A DNA stretch of 58,505 nt from Prevotellaceae bacterium UBA1743. Its GTDB lineage: Bacteria; Bacteroidota; Bacteroidia; Bacteroidales; Bacteroidaceae. The DNA is taken from positions 1-58,505 of the forward strand of contig DCHV01000050.1 of assembly GCA_002314945.1 (NCBI GenBank). The letters run 5' to 3'. Shown piece by piece: positions 8,041 to 17,260 of this stretch (position 1 is its first letter; every line of letters begins with the position of its first letter). The notes below the pieces were generated by a model. It had not been told where the DNA came from and ran no database searches. It worked only from the letters and a program-made list of their open reading frames with translations. The position numbers were made by a program, and so were the translations under genes.

Positions 8041-9538
8041 ACGCATCATCGTAAATACCATCGTACAGTACGTGCGTTCTGGGGTGTATATGCTTCTCAT
8101 GCTATACACCACACGCTGCATCCTGTCTGCATTGGGGCACTCCGATTATGGCATCTACTCAGTCGTGGGAAGTGCCGTGTTCATGTTGGGATTCATCACA
8201 TTGTCGTTGGCTGGATGCACCCAGCGTTTCCTCTCCCATGCTCATGGTGCCAACGACAAGGAGTTGATCAGAAGCATCTTTGCCAATGCCTTTCTGCTTC
8301 ATGCAGTCATCGCACTCTGCCTCATCCTGGCAATGACTGCCTTGGAACCCCTAATGATGGGAATTCTCACAATCCCCACCGACAGGATGTCGGCGGCCGT
8401 CTTTGTCTATTTCATGGTATTGCTGATGGTGCTATTATCGTTCGTCACTGCTCCTGTCCGAGCCTTGTTCATCGCACGAGAAAACATCATCTATGTATCG
8501 GTGGTGGAAGTAGTGGATGCCCTACTCAAATTGGGGGGTGCATTGCTCATTCCCTATCTCGCCTTCGACTCTCTGCGCGTATATGCCGTGATGATGCTAT
8601 CCGTGTCTGTCTTCAACCTGCTCGCATACTCGCTCTATGCCAAGGCGAAATATGAGGAGTTTCATTTCCCTCGGTGGAAGGAATACGACAAGGAGAAGAT
8701 GAAGAAATTGACAGGGTTCGCCGTTTGGAATGTCTATTCTGTAGGCTCCACTGTGGTCCGCACCCAAGGCATCGCCATTGTCATCAACCATTTTCTCGGT
8801 ACCCTGTTCAATGCAGCATACGGCATCGCCCTGCAGATGTCCAACGCAGTCAGTTTCATTGCGCTTTCCATACTCAATTCCATGAATCCCCAGCTGATGA
8901 AAGCCGAGGGAAGCGGAGACAGGAAAAGGATGCTGTTGTTTGCTACGAAAGAGAGCAAGTACTCGTTCTTAGTACTTGCTTCGCTACTCATCCCCGTGAT
9001 TGTAGAGATGCCCGAAGTATTGGGATTTTGGTTGGGAGAAGCACCTGCCTATGCCACCATCTTCTGCCGCTTTGTCCTGGCCGACCTCATTCTCGACCAA
9101 TTGACAATCGGCCTTACCTCGGCCAACCAAGCCATAGGACGCATACGCAACTACTCACTATTGACAAGTACGATCCGATTGATGGTGATTCCCACGGCTT
9201 GGATAGCCCTGCAAATGGGATGTCAACCAATCTCTACGATGTGGGCCTACATCAGCGTGACGATCGTCATCGGCATCATTCGTCTGCCTTTCCTGCAGAA
9301 GACAGCTGGTTTGGACCTCCGAGCCTATTTCCAGGACGTAATAGGGCGTAGCATTCTCCCATTTGCCGTACTACTTTCCACATCCCTGTTGATGAGGAAC
9401 ATCCCCGCGTTTCCACTTCGTTTCGTCGTGAACGAGGTTGTCACGATAGCCGTGGGAGCACCTATCATATATCTGTGTTCACTCACTCGGGAAGAACGTC
9501 AGTGGCTCAACTCCAAAATCTCAAGGAAACATGTATAA
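8027..9538 (+). CDS. Oligosaccharide flippase (Wzx, MOP superfamily)
   Basis: A 503-residue inner-membrane protein with about 12-14 transmembrane helices. The N-terminus (KRIIVNTIVQYVRSGVYML, then YGIYSVVGSAVFM) is typical of the polysaccharide-specific MOP flippases of Bacteroidales that move undecaprenyl-linked repeat units across the inner membrane. It overlaps Wzy by 14 bp and the next acyltransferase gene by 8 bp, so it is embedded in the same transcript. Substrate cannot be inferred from sequence. Confidence 0.85.
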   Translation: MEPAKRIIVNTIVQYVRSGVYMLLMLYTTRCILSALGHSDYGIYSVVGSAVFMLGFITLSLAGCTQRFLSHAHGANDKELIRSIFANAFLLHAVIALCLILAMTALEPLMMGILTIPTDRMSAAVFVYFMVLLMVLLSFVTAPVRALFIARENIIYVSVVEVVDALLKLGGALLIPYLAFDSLRVYAVMMLSVSVFNLLAYSLYAKAKYEEFHFPRWKEYDKEKMKKLTGFAVWNVYSVGSTVVRTQGIAIVINHFLGTLFNAAYGIALQMSNAVSFIALSILNSMNPQLMKAEGSGDRKRMLLFATKESKYSFLVLASLLIPVIVEMPEVLGFWLGEAPAYATIFCRFVLADLILDQLTIGLTSANQAIGRIRNYSLLTSTIRLMVIPTAWIALQMGCQPISTMWAYISVTIVIGIIRLPFLQKTAGLDLRAYFQDVIGRSILPFAVLLSTSLLMRNIPAFPLRFVVNEVVTIAVGAPIIYLCSLTREERQWLNSKISRKHV

Positions 9539-10280
9539 CCTACCCAACCTGTACTACACGTTTATCTTCAACCTCCGCGTATTCGGCCTGCGCAAGGGAT
9601 TGCAATTCCCAGCCTATCTGTATGGCAGAGTGAAGATTCTGAACAAAGGGCGCATCGAACTGACTGCCCCCATTCGCAGAGGAATGCTTCGTATCGGGAT
9701 GCACCACGACAACACAGCCCTCCCCTACACGATTCTCGACAATCGGGGAGTGATACGCATCGAGGGAAGGACATGGTTTCACCACGGTTGCAAGATTACC
9801 AACCAAGGAACAATGACATTCCACGGCAACGACATCATCAGCCACAATACGGTATTTGACATCACAGATACCCTGGAGATGGGACGCAATGTATCCGTCG
9901 GCTATTCGTCGGAGTTTATCGATACGGATTCACATTTCCTCATCGATGTAGAGACACGCCAAGTGAAGCGCAATCACCGCCCCATCAAAATCGGAGATTT
10001 CAACTGGTTCGGGAGCCACACCTACGTAAAGAAGGGAACTATCACGCCTGCCTATACCATTGTGGCTTCGCCCTGCGCCCTCCTGTGCCGCGATTATACA
10101 TCACAGATTGAGCCCTATTCCATCTTAGGAGGAAACCCCGCCCGTGTTATCGGAAAGGGAAAACGGAGAATCTACAATTTCCGCAACGAGCAAATGGTGA
10201 GGGAACAGACTGAACTTCATTCCGATGGCGTATTCACACTCGAAGACGGAATCGACCTGGATAAATTCTGCGAACTATGA
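9531..10280 (+). CDS. Left-handed beta-helix (hexapeptide) acyltransferase-like protein
   Basis: A 249-residue protein. The central part has the imperfect hexapeptide turns of a left-handed beta-helix (for example NQGTMTFHGNDIISHNTVFDITDTLEMGRNVSVG), and the C-terminal half has SILGGNPARVIG, a conserved closing motif of acetyltransferases of this fold. The usual catalytic His may be one of the His residues near GSHTYV, but I cannot fix it. It probably adds an acyl group to the polymer or its precursor. It overlaps the flippase gene by 8 bp and its stop overlaps the next ATG (ATGA). Confidence 0.65.
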   Translation: MYNLPNLYYTFIFNLRVFGLRKGLQFPAYLYGRVKILNKGRIELTAPIRRGMLRIGMHHDNTALPYTILDNRGVIRIEGRTWFHHGCKITNQGTMTFHGNDIISHNTVFDITDTLEMGRNVSVGYSSEFIDTDSHFLIDVETRQVKRNHRPIKIGDFNWFGSHTYVKKGTITPAYTIVASPCALLCRDYTSQIEPYSILGGNPARVIGKGKRRIYNFRNEQMVREQTELHSDGVFTLEDGIDLDKFCEL

Positions 10281-11449
10281 AGACGATACTATTCGACCTT
10301 TTCACAGCACAAGCCTTTGTAGGAGGTGCGGGTGAATATGTAAGGCGCGTCCTGTATGCTTTGCTGGAAGCAATCCGCACAGAGAAAGTCGATGTGCATG
10401 TCGTAGGACTGATAGACAGCGTGAGGGGGAAAACAGTTTATTCCGATCTGACACCCGAGCACCTGCGCAATCTGGGCGTAGAAGTGATTGATCTGAAGGG
10501 AGACACCCTGCATTCTGTCTTTCAGAAAAGGAAGTTTGACAAGGTCTTCATCGGAGCAGCACAATATTGGGGAGGTTCTTTTGACGTAGAAAACATTCCG
10601 TGTCCCGTACTATGCGTGGTGCACGACCTTGTCGATGAGGAGTTTGCCACCTCCTATATTCCTGCCTACCTGAAACTGTCTCATCCATACCAGTTCCTGC
10701 GTCACATGGCACGCGAACTGAAATGTACCATCACGGGGGAGAAAGGAGTCAGCCGCATGAAAAACATCATGAATCTGTATCGGAAAAACACATCGTGCCA
10801 AATCATCACCGTTTCCGAATACACGCGCATGACGTTGGAATACCATTTCCAGATACCCTCCAATCGCATCTGCGTACTATATTCCCCTCCACGAATTTCC
10901 TCCTCTCACGACGAGATAGACAACGGCATACTACGGGAAATACTTCGAGAAAAGAAGGAGTACTTCCTATTGCTAAATGCCAATCGATACACTAAAAATC
11001 CTGAAAAAGCAATTCATGCCTTCCAACAGTATGCCAACACGCCTCAGGGAGAAGGAAAATATTTAGTTACAATAGGGTATCAGAAAAGCCATTTCCCACA
11101 ACACATCACCCTTCCCTACCTCAGCGAAAGCGACCTCGCACACGTAATGAAAAATGCATACGCCCTGCTTTTCCCAAGCGTGTTCGAAGGTTTCGGCTAT
11201 CCCCCAGTAGAAGCAATGGGATATGGTGTCCCCGTATTGTCGTCCAATGTCACTTCCATGCCAGAAATTCTGGGCGATGCCCCTCTCTATTTCTCTCCCT
11301 TCTACGAGAGTGACATCTTCCGCACACTTTGCGCTCTCGACAAAAACAACAGGAAGCTGTATTCAGCACGTTCGTTAGCCCGTCACCAACAAATTCGAGA
11401 AAGGCAGGAGGCAGACCTACACACACTTACGAAAATGCTCATAGAATGA
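10277..11449 (+). CDS. Glycosyltransferase, family GT4-like
   Basis: A 390-residue GT-B fold glycosyltransferase. The N-terminal domain shows AFVGGAGEYVRRVLYAL (acceptor-side glycine loop). The C-terminal domain shows LLLNANRYTKNPEKAIHAF and the E-x7-E motif FEGFGYPPVEAMGYGVPVL, which binds the nucleotide-sugar donor. It would transfer one sugar to the lipid-linked repeat unit on the cytoplasmic face. It overlaps the preceding stop (ATGA) and the following ATG (ATGA), so the three genes are translationally coupled. Sugar identity is unknown. Confidence 0.85.
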   Translation: MKTILFDLFTAQAFVGGAGEYVRRVLYALLEAIRTEKVDVHVVGLIDSVRGKTVYSDLTPEHLRNLGVEVIDLKGDTLHSVFQKRKFDKVFIGAAQYWGGSFDVENIPCPVLCVVHDLVDEEFATSYIPAYLKLSHPYQFLRHMARELKCTITGEKGVSRMKNIMNLYRKNTSCQIITVSEYTRMTLEYHFQIPSNRICVLYSPPRISSSHDEIDNGILREILREKKEYFLLLNANRYTKNPEKAIHAFQQYANTPQGEGKYLVTIGYQKSHFPQHITLPYLSESDLAHVMKNAYALLFPSVFEGFGYPPVEAMGYGVPVLSSNVTSMPEILGDAPLYFSPFYESDIFRTLCALDKNNRKLYSARSLARHQQIRERQEADLHTLTKMLIE

Positions 11450-12009
11450 CAAACATGAAACGAAACATATCCCGATACTTTTGGTTGGCCATCTACTATG
11501 GTTTCGCACGTCATCTGCCAGCCACCTATATACCCATCATCGGGCATATATCAGGTTGTTTGCGCAACATTTGTGCAAAGCATCTATTTCTGAAATGTGG
11601 TCATCCCATCAACATCGAACATGGAGCCAGTTTCGGCAATGGAGCCGAGATGGAGTTGGGTAATCATAGTTGTATGGGGATTCATTGTCACTATCCAAGC
11701 AACATCAAAATAGGCAATCATGTCATGTTTGGCCCCCATTGCCATATCCTTGGCAACCAGACACACCGTTTCGATCGATTGGATATTCCTATTGGCGCAC
11801 AAGGAGTTTTTCGCATTACTACACCCACATGCATCGGAGATGATGTTTGGATGGGGCGACAATGTCTCATGTTGCCAGGTCATACGATTGGCAATCATTG
11901 TGTGATTGGAGCAGGAAGCGTTGTGTGCAAAAATGTGCCTGACTATTCCGTAGCTGCAGGAAATCCCATCCGTGTAATTCGTGACAGGAGAGATCAGCGT
12001 AAGGAATAG
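11446..12009 (+). CDS. Hexapeptide-repeat acetyltransferase (WcaF/CysE-like)
   Basis: A 187-residue left-handed beta-helix acetyltransferase. Hexapeptide turns run from IEHGASFGNGAEMELGNHS to DDVWMGRQCLMLPGHTIGNHCVIGAGSVVCKNVPDYSVAAGNPIRVI. The His in FGPHCHILGNQTH is the likely catalytic base of the family. It probably O-acetylates a sugar of the polymer. The chosen ATG (11446) overlaps the stop of the GT4 gene (ATGA); MKRN at 11455 is an alternative. Its 3' end overlaps the oppositely oriented SGNH-type gene by 16 bp, tail to tail. Confidence 0.8.
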   Translation: MTNMKRNISRYFWLAIYYGFARHLPATYIPIIGHISGCLRNICAKHLFLKCGHPINIEHGASFGNGAEMELGNHSCMGIHCHYPSNIKIGNHVMFGPHCHILGNQTHRFDRLDIPIGAQGVFRITTPTCIGDDVWMGRQCLMLPGHTIGNHCVIGAGSVVCKNVPDYSVAAGNPIRVIRDRRDQRKE

Positions 12010-12959
12010 GGATGGCGGCATGCCTCCAAAGCACACCATTGACAGGAATCGCGATTTGCTTCCGTCACAGGTACGGAAGAATCGGAAATGAAGGACTGAG
12101 CATTGTCCCGTAACTCTGCATCTGTAAGCAGATGCGTGGCCGTATTACCCTCTACAGAAATCCCAAATGTAGGTTTGAACAACGTCTCCACCCATGTGCA
12201 AGCCGCAATGTAACGACCCACTCCATAACACAAGTGCGTATGATCCCGCGTCAGATCGTATGGCGTCTGCAGCGAGGTGCCGCGTGCGATTTGCAGAGCC
12301 GTGCCAGTAGGGATGACCACATCTATGCCGTCCTCCTTCACCATCTGCCGAGTAGCCTCGACAATATGCAGCCAACGGTTGTCCCCTGCCAAAGAATCGT
12401 TCAACGTGCTATTCCGATCGTAGGTGTGTGTAAGTTGCCAAGCGATGGTGACACGGGGATTGGTGCAAAGACTGCGAACAGAATCCACCAATTCCCTCAG
12501 GCAGGGATTGTACGAGTCGTAATAGGGTGCCAACTTGCTGAACTGCTGCAACACCACGATGTCCCACGATTGGGAGAGGAGTTCTCTCATTGTGGAACGA
12601 TATTTCCTCAGACTGATATTTCCAGCAGCCCGATGCAACCATATTGAGTCATTGGAAAGCAGAATGTTGCGCCAATTTTCCAAGGAAGAGCTTCCTCTCT
12701 GCGCCACATATACTCCGTAGCGGCGCGGTTCCATGCCGGTAGCCGACATCAATTCCCCTACGTAAGCCGTACCATCTATGCTGTAACTGTTTCCAATAGC
12801 CAACACACGCAGGGAATCGCAATTCACAGGCAACGGATTGTTGCGAAAATAGGGAACGACAGGGTCCTCCTCCACCACTGGCAACGTATCTTCGCAGGAT
12901 ACGAGAAGCAGCGAGATTGCAGCCATCAGGCAAGAAACACAATTTGCTAAACGATTCAT
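11994..12959 (-). CDS. DUF4886 / SGNH-hydrolase-like lipoprotein
   Basis: A 321-residue exported protein, the only minus-strand gene inside the polysaccharide locus. Residues 1-22 are a lipoprotein signal (MNRLANC...LLLVSC, lipid-modified Cys about 22). The next block, SLRVLAIGNSYSIDGTAYVGELM, is the GNS-type block I seen in DUF4886 and SGNH hydrolases. The C-terminal block DLTRDHTHLCYGVGRYIAACTW holds the D-x-x-H pair expected for the catalytic Asp/His. It may deacylate a glycan, fitting next to two acyltransferase genes; that is inference. An upstream ATG at 12974 exists, but the predicted transcription start lies within a few bases of it, so the ATG at 12959 is preferred. Confidence 0.7.
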   Translation of the reverse strand: MNRLANCVSCLMAAISLLLVSCEDTLPVVEEDPVVPYFRNNPLPVNCDSLRVLAIGNSYSIDGTAYVGELMSATGMEPRRYGVYVAQRGSSSLENWRNILLSNDSIWLHRAAGNISLRKYRSTMRELLSQSWDIVVLQQFSKLAPYYDSYNPCLRELVDSVRSLCTNPRVTIAWQLTHTYDRNSTLNDSLAGDNRWLHIVEATRQMVKEDGIDVVIPTGTALQIARGTSLQTPYDLTRDHTHLCYGVGRYIAACTWVETLFKPTFGISVEGNTATHLLTDAELRDNAQSFISDSSVPVTEANRDSCQWCALEACRHPYSLR

Positions 12960-12985
12960 CTGAGGGTTTATCATATTTCTATCGA

Positions 12986-13018
12986 CAAAGATACCAACAA
13001 ATCCCCTAATAATGCAAT
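12986..13018 (-). promoter_or_regulatory. Promoter of the DUF4886 lipoprotein gene
   Basis: On the minus strand ATTG (13018-13015), 21 bp, TATCTTTG (12993-12986). The -7 box is a perfect TAnnTTTG and the -33 box has one mismatch. It implies that this gene is transcribed separately from the surrounding plus-strand locus. Confidence 0.55.
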
Positions 13019-13062
13019 AAAAACCCCTATTTTTCGTTAAATATATATAATAAGCGAAAAGA

Positions 13063-14214
13063 ATGAAGCCCAGAATAATTGCATACTATTTGCCACAATA
13101 TCATCCCATACCCGAGAATGACGAATGGTGGGGTCCCGGATTCACAGAATGGACAAATGTAGTGAAGGCACGTCCCCTCTTTCGGGGGCACTATCAACCG
13201 CGTATCCCTGCTGATTTAGGGTTCTATGATCTGCGTCTGCCCGAAGTACGCGAACAACAGGCACAATTGGCACGCGAGGCTGGAATAGAAGGTTTCTGCT
13301 ACTATCACTATTGGTTTGGCAATGGAAAACAATTGCTCCAACGCCCCTTCGACGAGGTATTGGCAAGCGGCAAACCCACACTGCCGTTCTGTCTCTGCTG
13401 GGCCAACCATGACTGGACAAACAAGACATGGAAGAAAGGTTCCAGTTTGCGACGCGACTCCATGATTATGAAGATGGAATACAGTATGGAAGACCACGTG
13501 CGCCATTTCCAACATCTTCTACCCGCTTTCCGCGATGAGCGCTACATACGAGTGGATGGAAAACCACTATTCGCTATTTGGAATCCGAAAGGAATCCCCG
13601 ATGTAAGAGCATTCATCGACCTTTGGCAGAAAATGGCAAGAGAAAACGGGTTGACAGGAATTCATTTCGTCGGATATACAAACAATGCCATAGGCCGCAC
13701 CAGTGATGGTAAATTTTCATTATGGGATATTCATCAGGCTGGCAATTTATACCAAGAAACCCTTGATATGGGGTTTGATGCAGTGAGTTCTACAGGCTTG
13801 AGCCGTGCTCAATCAGCATGTCATGGGAAACTAAGTTTGATATGGTACCACATTTGCAAGAATTCCTTTCTTCCCACCTCTAATCATACCGACTATACTC
13901 GTTTGATGAAACACTATTATGTGGAAGAGGATGCTTGGGATAATGTATATCCATCGCTTTTCCCACAATGGGACCGTTCACCACGCTCTGGTTCTCGTAC
14001 CAACTTGCTCACTGGCAGTACACCAGAAGCATTTGAAAAGACGATGGAGCAAGCTTTCTCTCTTCTGAAGCACAAAGAGCCTCAACATCAGATTGCATTC
14101 CTGAAATCATGGAACGAGTGGGGTGAAGGCAATTATGTCGAGCCTGACCAAAAATATGGACACGGATACTTGAATGCCATCCGACAGGCCATTGATAAGG
14201 CCGAGAAGATATAG
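13063..14214 (+). CDS. WbsX-family glycan biosynthesis protein
   Basis: A 383-residue protein that opens with KPRIIAYYLPQYHPIPENDEWWGPGFTEWTNV, the signature of the WbsX family (Pfam PF14307). Other family blocks are GFCYYHYWFGNGKQLLQRPFDEV, PFCLCWANHDWT and FLKSWNEWGEGNYVEPD. WbsX proteins occur in O-antigen and capsule loci and are usually described as glycosyltransferases or glycosyl-hydrolase-fold enzymes. The exact reaction is not known from sequence. It resumes the plus-strand locus after the DUF4886 gene, with 103 bp upstream of its ATG, and ends 2 bp before the next glycosyltransferase gene. Confidence 0.85.
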   Translation: MKPRIIAYYLPQYHPIPENDEWWGPGFTEWTNVVKARPLFRGHYQPRIPADLGFYDLRLPEVREQQAQLAREAGIEGFCYYHYWFGNGKQLLQRPFDEVLASGKPTLPFCLCWANHDWTNKTWKKGSSLRRDSMIMKMEYSMEDHVRHFQHLLPAFRDERYIRVDGKPLFAIWNPKGIPDVRAFIDLWQKMARENGLTGIHFVGYTNNAIGRTSDGKFSLWDIHQAGNLYQETLDMGFDAVSSTGLSRAQSACHGKLSLIWYHICKNSFLPTSNHTDYTRLMKHYYVEEDAWDNVYPSLFPQWDRSPRSGSRTNLLTGSTPEAFEKTMEQAFSLLKHKEPQHQIAFLKSWNEWGEGNYVEPDQKYGHGYLNAIRQAIDKAEKI

Positions 14215-14216
14215 AT

Positions 14217-15269
14217 ATGATTCAAAGAAAGGTATTTTTCATAGGTCCCTCGGGGGGAGGAAAGCACCCCACAAATGGAGCTTCGATGAAGAATTACATT
14301 CTCCTGAGGAGATTGCATAGTTTCATGCCTCATCTAAAAGTCTTCGATACAGAGTATTGGTTGAGTTCTCCTCTGCTATTGTTGCGCATTTTCTGGGCAT
14401 TGACACGAAATAGAAAAGAGGTGTTTTTTGTCTCCGCCAATAGTTTTAGCGCATGCAAAATATTAAGAATTATGCACTTCATTGGCATCAAGCGAATACT
14501 ATACTGGGTCATAGGTGGAAAATTCCCAAGTATGCTCAACCGAGGAATTTTACCTATCAATCCATATCGAGAAATACCCCTTATACTCGTCGAAGGCAAT
14601 GGTATGAGATCGGATTTATCCCGATTAGGACTCACTCAGGCTATCACGGTACCCAATGTAAAAGAAATCCCAATTATCCCCTTCTTACCTAAGCATGAAT
14701 CTCAGGATACCTTCCATTTTGTATTCCTCTCGCGTATCATGCCTCAGAAAGGTTGTGAACTCATCTTCGAGGCTGTGGAAAAGATGAAGAATACAAGTCA
14801 TCGCGATTTCGATGTGACATTTTTTGGTCCTATTGATCCATCCTACTCCAAACAATTCTTTTCACGCATTCAACAGAATCCGAAATGTAAATATGACGGA
14901 TTCCTCAATCTCGACGAATCTTGCAACTATGAGAAATTGGCAAGTTATGATGCCATGTTGTTCCCCACTTCATGGGATGGCGAAGGCTTCCCTGGTGTTA
15001 TTCTGGATGCTTACATAGCAGGTTTGCCTGTATTGGCTTCACGCTGGAATATGAACGAGGAACTCATAAAAGAAGGCCGCACTGGACTATTGTATTCCCC
15101 TCAAGATGCTAATGAACTCCAAAAAGCCATGGAAAGAATCATTCAAATGGATACGGCAGATTTGCGTCAAGCCTGTAGGCAGGAAGCGATGAAATATGAT
15201 GCATGTCATGTCCTAACCGAAGAATTTTTTTCCAATCTAATTGAACGAACTATAGTAAAGGACTTTTGA
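14217..15269 (+). CDS. Glycosyltransferase, family GT4-like
   Basis: A 350-residue GT-B glycosyltransferase. It shows FIGPSGGGKHPTNGASMKN at the N-terminus, FVFLSRIMPQKGCELIFEAVE (the donor-domain beginning) and the E-x7-E-related motif WDGEGFPGVILDAYIAGLPVLA, in which the second acidic residue is Asp. It likely adds one sugar to the repeat unit. It begins 2 bp after the WbsX gene, and its stop overlaps a possible TTG start of the following gene. Base composition from here to about 16130 looks more AT-rich than in the preceding genes. Confidence 0.82.
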   Translation: MIQRKVFFIGPSGGGKHPTNGASMKNYILLRRLHSFMPHLKVFDTEYWLSSPLLLLRIFWALTRNRKEVFFVSANSFSACKILRIMHFIGIKRILYWVIGGKFPSMLNRGILPINPYREIPLILVEGNGMRSDLSRLGLTQAITVPNVKEIPIIPFLPKHESQDTFHFVFLSRIMPQKGCELIFEAVEKMKNTSHRDFDVTFFGPIDPSYSKQFFSRIQQNPKCKYDGFLNLDESCNYEKLASYDAMLFPTSWDGEGFPGVILDAYIAGLPVLASRWNMNEELIKEGRTGLLYSPQDANELQKAMERIIQMDTADLRQACRQEAMKYDACHVLTEEFFSNLIERTIVKDF

Positions 15270-15271
15270 AA

Positions 15272-16132
15272 ATGAAATTCTTGTGTAACTGTGCAGACCG
15301 GCTTTATGCCATATCCCCCTCTTTCTACTATACGGTACGATATGCTGCCATCCGTCGCCGTTTGCCTTCGTTCGAGAATCCTACGGATTTATCTGAATGG
15401 CTCTTGTCCCAAATGCTAAAGCCTGAATTCTCGAAATATGCAGAATTTGTTGATAAGATCCGTGTACGTGATTATATTACCCGTAAGGGGTTAGGCGAAC
15501 ATCTACCAGTACTTTATGGGGTATGGGAAAAAGCTTCCGACATTGATTTTGAATCCCTACCAATTTCCTATGCATTAAAAACAAACCACGGATGCGGCGG
15601 CCATATCATTTGTCATGACAGCGGCACATTAGACAAGAAAAAGGCGACCTGTCAGATGGAATCATTGCTTCATCGTAGATTCTCAATCCGTGAACCACAT
15701 TACGCACATATCCGCCCAATGGTCTATGCCGAAGAGATCATACCATCGGGCAATCCAGGTTCACTACCAGTCGATTTCAAGTTCCATTGTATAAATGGTC
15801 ATGTGAATTGTATTCTCACCTGTAGCAACCGTAATTTGGAAAAACACTCCTTCGATCTTGCCCTGTTTGATACAAAATGGAATGTCATCAGCGATGGCCT
15901 ACAATCTCAGTACAACAAAGTTCTTCCACCCACCCCTTATCATTTGAAAGAAATGATTAATATTGCAGAACAACTATCGCAGGAATTTCCTTTTGTCAGG
16001 GTGGATTTATACGATACTCCCTCTAAAATCTTCTTTGGAGAACTCACTTTCACACCAGCAAGTTCTTTACTCCCCTATTTTACGACAAGCAAACTGAGAG
16101 AAATGTCTCCAAATTCACCTTCGAAAGTTTAA
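15272..16132 (+). CDS. TupA-like ATP-grasp protein
   Basis: A 286-residue protein of the TupA-like ATP-grasp family (Pfam PF14305), found in teichuronic-acid, capsule and O-antigen loci. Visible blocks are FVDKIRVRDYITRKG, LPISYALKTNHGCGGHIICHD (ATP-grasp lysine/glycine segment), VYAEEII, PVDFKFHCINGHV and EFPFVRVDLYDTPSKIFFGELTFTPASSL, the last with the acidic metal-binding residues. It probably forms an amide or ester bond between a sugar acid and another group. The ATG at 15272 is preferred; a TTG at 15266 overlaps the previous stop and is possible. The next gene follows after 3 bp. Confidence 0.82.
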   Translation: MKFLCNCADRLYAISPSFYYTVRYAAIRRRLPSFENPTDLSEWLLSQMLKPEFSKYAEFVDKIRVRDYITRKGLGEHLPVLYGVWEKASDIDFESLPISYALKTNHGCGGHIICHDSGTLDKKKATCQMESLLHRRFSIREPHYAHIRPMVYAEEIIPSGNPGSLPVDFKFHCINGHVNCILTCSNRNLEKHSFDLALFDTKWNVISDGLQSQYNKVLPPTPYHLKEMINIAEQLSQEFPFVRVDLYDTPSKIFFGELTFTPASSLLPYFTTSKLREMSPNSPSKV

Positions 16133-16135
16133 GTT

Positions 16136-17257
16136 ATGAAACGTCCCATGAAATATCTCCTCATATGGGGTCTCATCTTCTTCTCTCCCCACCTCATCAA
16201 AGCTCAGACCGCACAACAACGTGTACAGACAGAATGGAGAGATTCTGTGAGAACTGCCATGGAATACATGATCCATGATGACATGGTATTCCATCGTGGC
16301 GACACGATGCGTCTGTGGTGGCACGTCTATGGAAACAAGCCTGCCGATGGACGCTCGCTATGGATTTCATTACACGGAGGAGGTGGCGTGCCTGCCGATG
16401 TAAATGACGGGCAATGGGAAAATCAGAAAAAACTCTACGCACCCAAAGAAGGAGTGTATGTGACACCACGAGCTCCCTGGAATGCCTGGAATATGTGGTG
16501 CCAAGACCCCATTGATGAACTATACGAACTACTTATTCGGGCGATGGTGGCGTTCTACGATGTCAATCCCGACAAAGTCTATCTGCTCGGATATTCAGCA
16601 GGAGGTGATGGAGTATGGCGCATGGCACCGCGCATGGCCGATCATTGGGCGGCATCCTCTATGATGGCAGGACATCCTGGAGGAGTGAGCCTCGTCAACC
16701 TGAGAAACCTCCCCTTCATGATATGGATGGGGGAAAATGACACTGCCTACGACCGCAACATACTGGCACCTCAGCGTGGGGCTGAGTTGGATTCAATGAA
16801 ACGCGAAGATACACAAGGCTACATCCACGAGACACACATCGTGCCTGATGTGGGGCACTGGATGCTACGCAAGGACACGGTGGCGCTGGATTGGATGGCA
16901 AAATATCGCAGAGACCCCTTCCCCAAGAAAATCGTATGGAGGCAGGAAGAACGGGTGCGGCCCTATTTCTACTGGATTGAGGCTCCTGCAGATGAACTTG
17001 AACACAGCAAACGCGTGGAGGCAGTCGTGCAGGGTAATACCATCGACATCCCACGTTGCGATTACTCCCACCTGTACCTCTACCTGAGTGACTCGCTCAT
17101 CGACCTGAGTCGTCCCGTAACGGTACGTATCGAAGGACGCAAAGTATTCCACGGCAAATTGAAGGGCAGCGATTCTGTTCTACGCGAGACCATCCGCCTG
17201 AGAGAGGATCCCCGCTACGCTTGCCCAGTACGTCTGCGCGTCAATCGCAAGAAATAA
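16136..17257 (+). CDS. Secreted alpha/beta-hydrolase (esterase-like)
   Basis: A 373-residue exported hydrolase. It has a Sec signal (MKRPMKYLLIWGLIFFSPHLIKAQ) and an alpha/beta-hydrolase core with WISLHGGGGVP (oxyanion loop), LLGYSAGGDGVWRM (nucleophile Ser in GYSAGG), MGENDTAYD (Asp) and HIVPDVGHWM (His). The last 90 residues look like a beta-rich accessory domain. Feruloyl- or acetyl-esterase activity on a glycan is plausible given the GH16 and GH30 genes next door. It starts 3 bp after the TupA-like gene and may still belong to that transcript. It is convergent with the GH16 gene (3-bp gap). An alternative ATG lies at 16151. Confidence 0.75.
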   Translation: MKRPMKYLLIWGLIFFSPHLIKAQTAQQRVQTEWRDSVRTAMEYMIHDDMVFHRGDTMRLWWHVYGNKPADGRSLWISLHGGGGVPADVNDGQWENQKKLYAPKEGVYVTPRAPWNAWNMWCQDPIDELYELLIRAMVAFYDVNPDKVYLLGYSAGGDGVWRMAPRMADHWAASSMMAGHPGGVSLVNLRNLPFMIWMGENDTAYDRNILAPQRGAELDSMKREDTQGYIHETHIVPDVGHWMLRKDTVALDWMAKYRRDPFPKKIVWRQEERVRPYFYWIEAPADELEHSKRVEAVVQGNTIDIPRCDYSHLYLYLSDSLIDLSRPVTVRIEGRKVFHGKLKGSDSVLRETIRLREDPRYACPVRLRVNRKK

Positions 17258-17260
17258 GAA

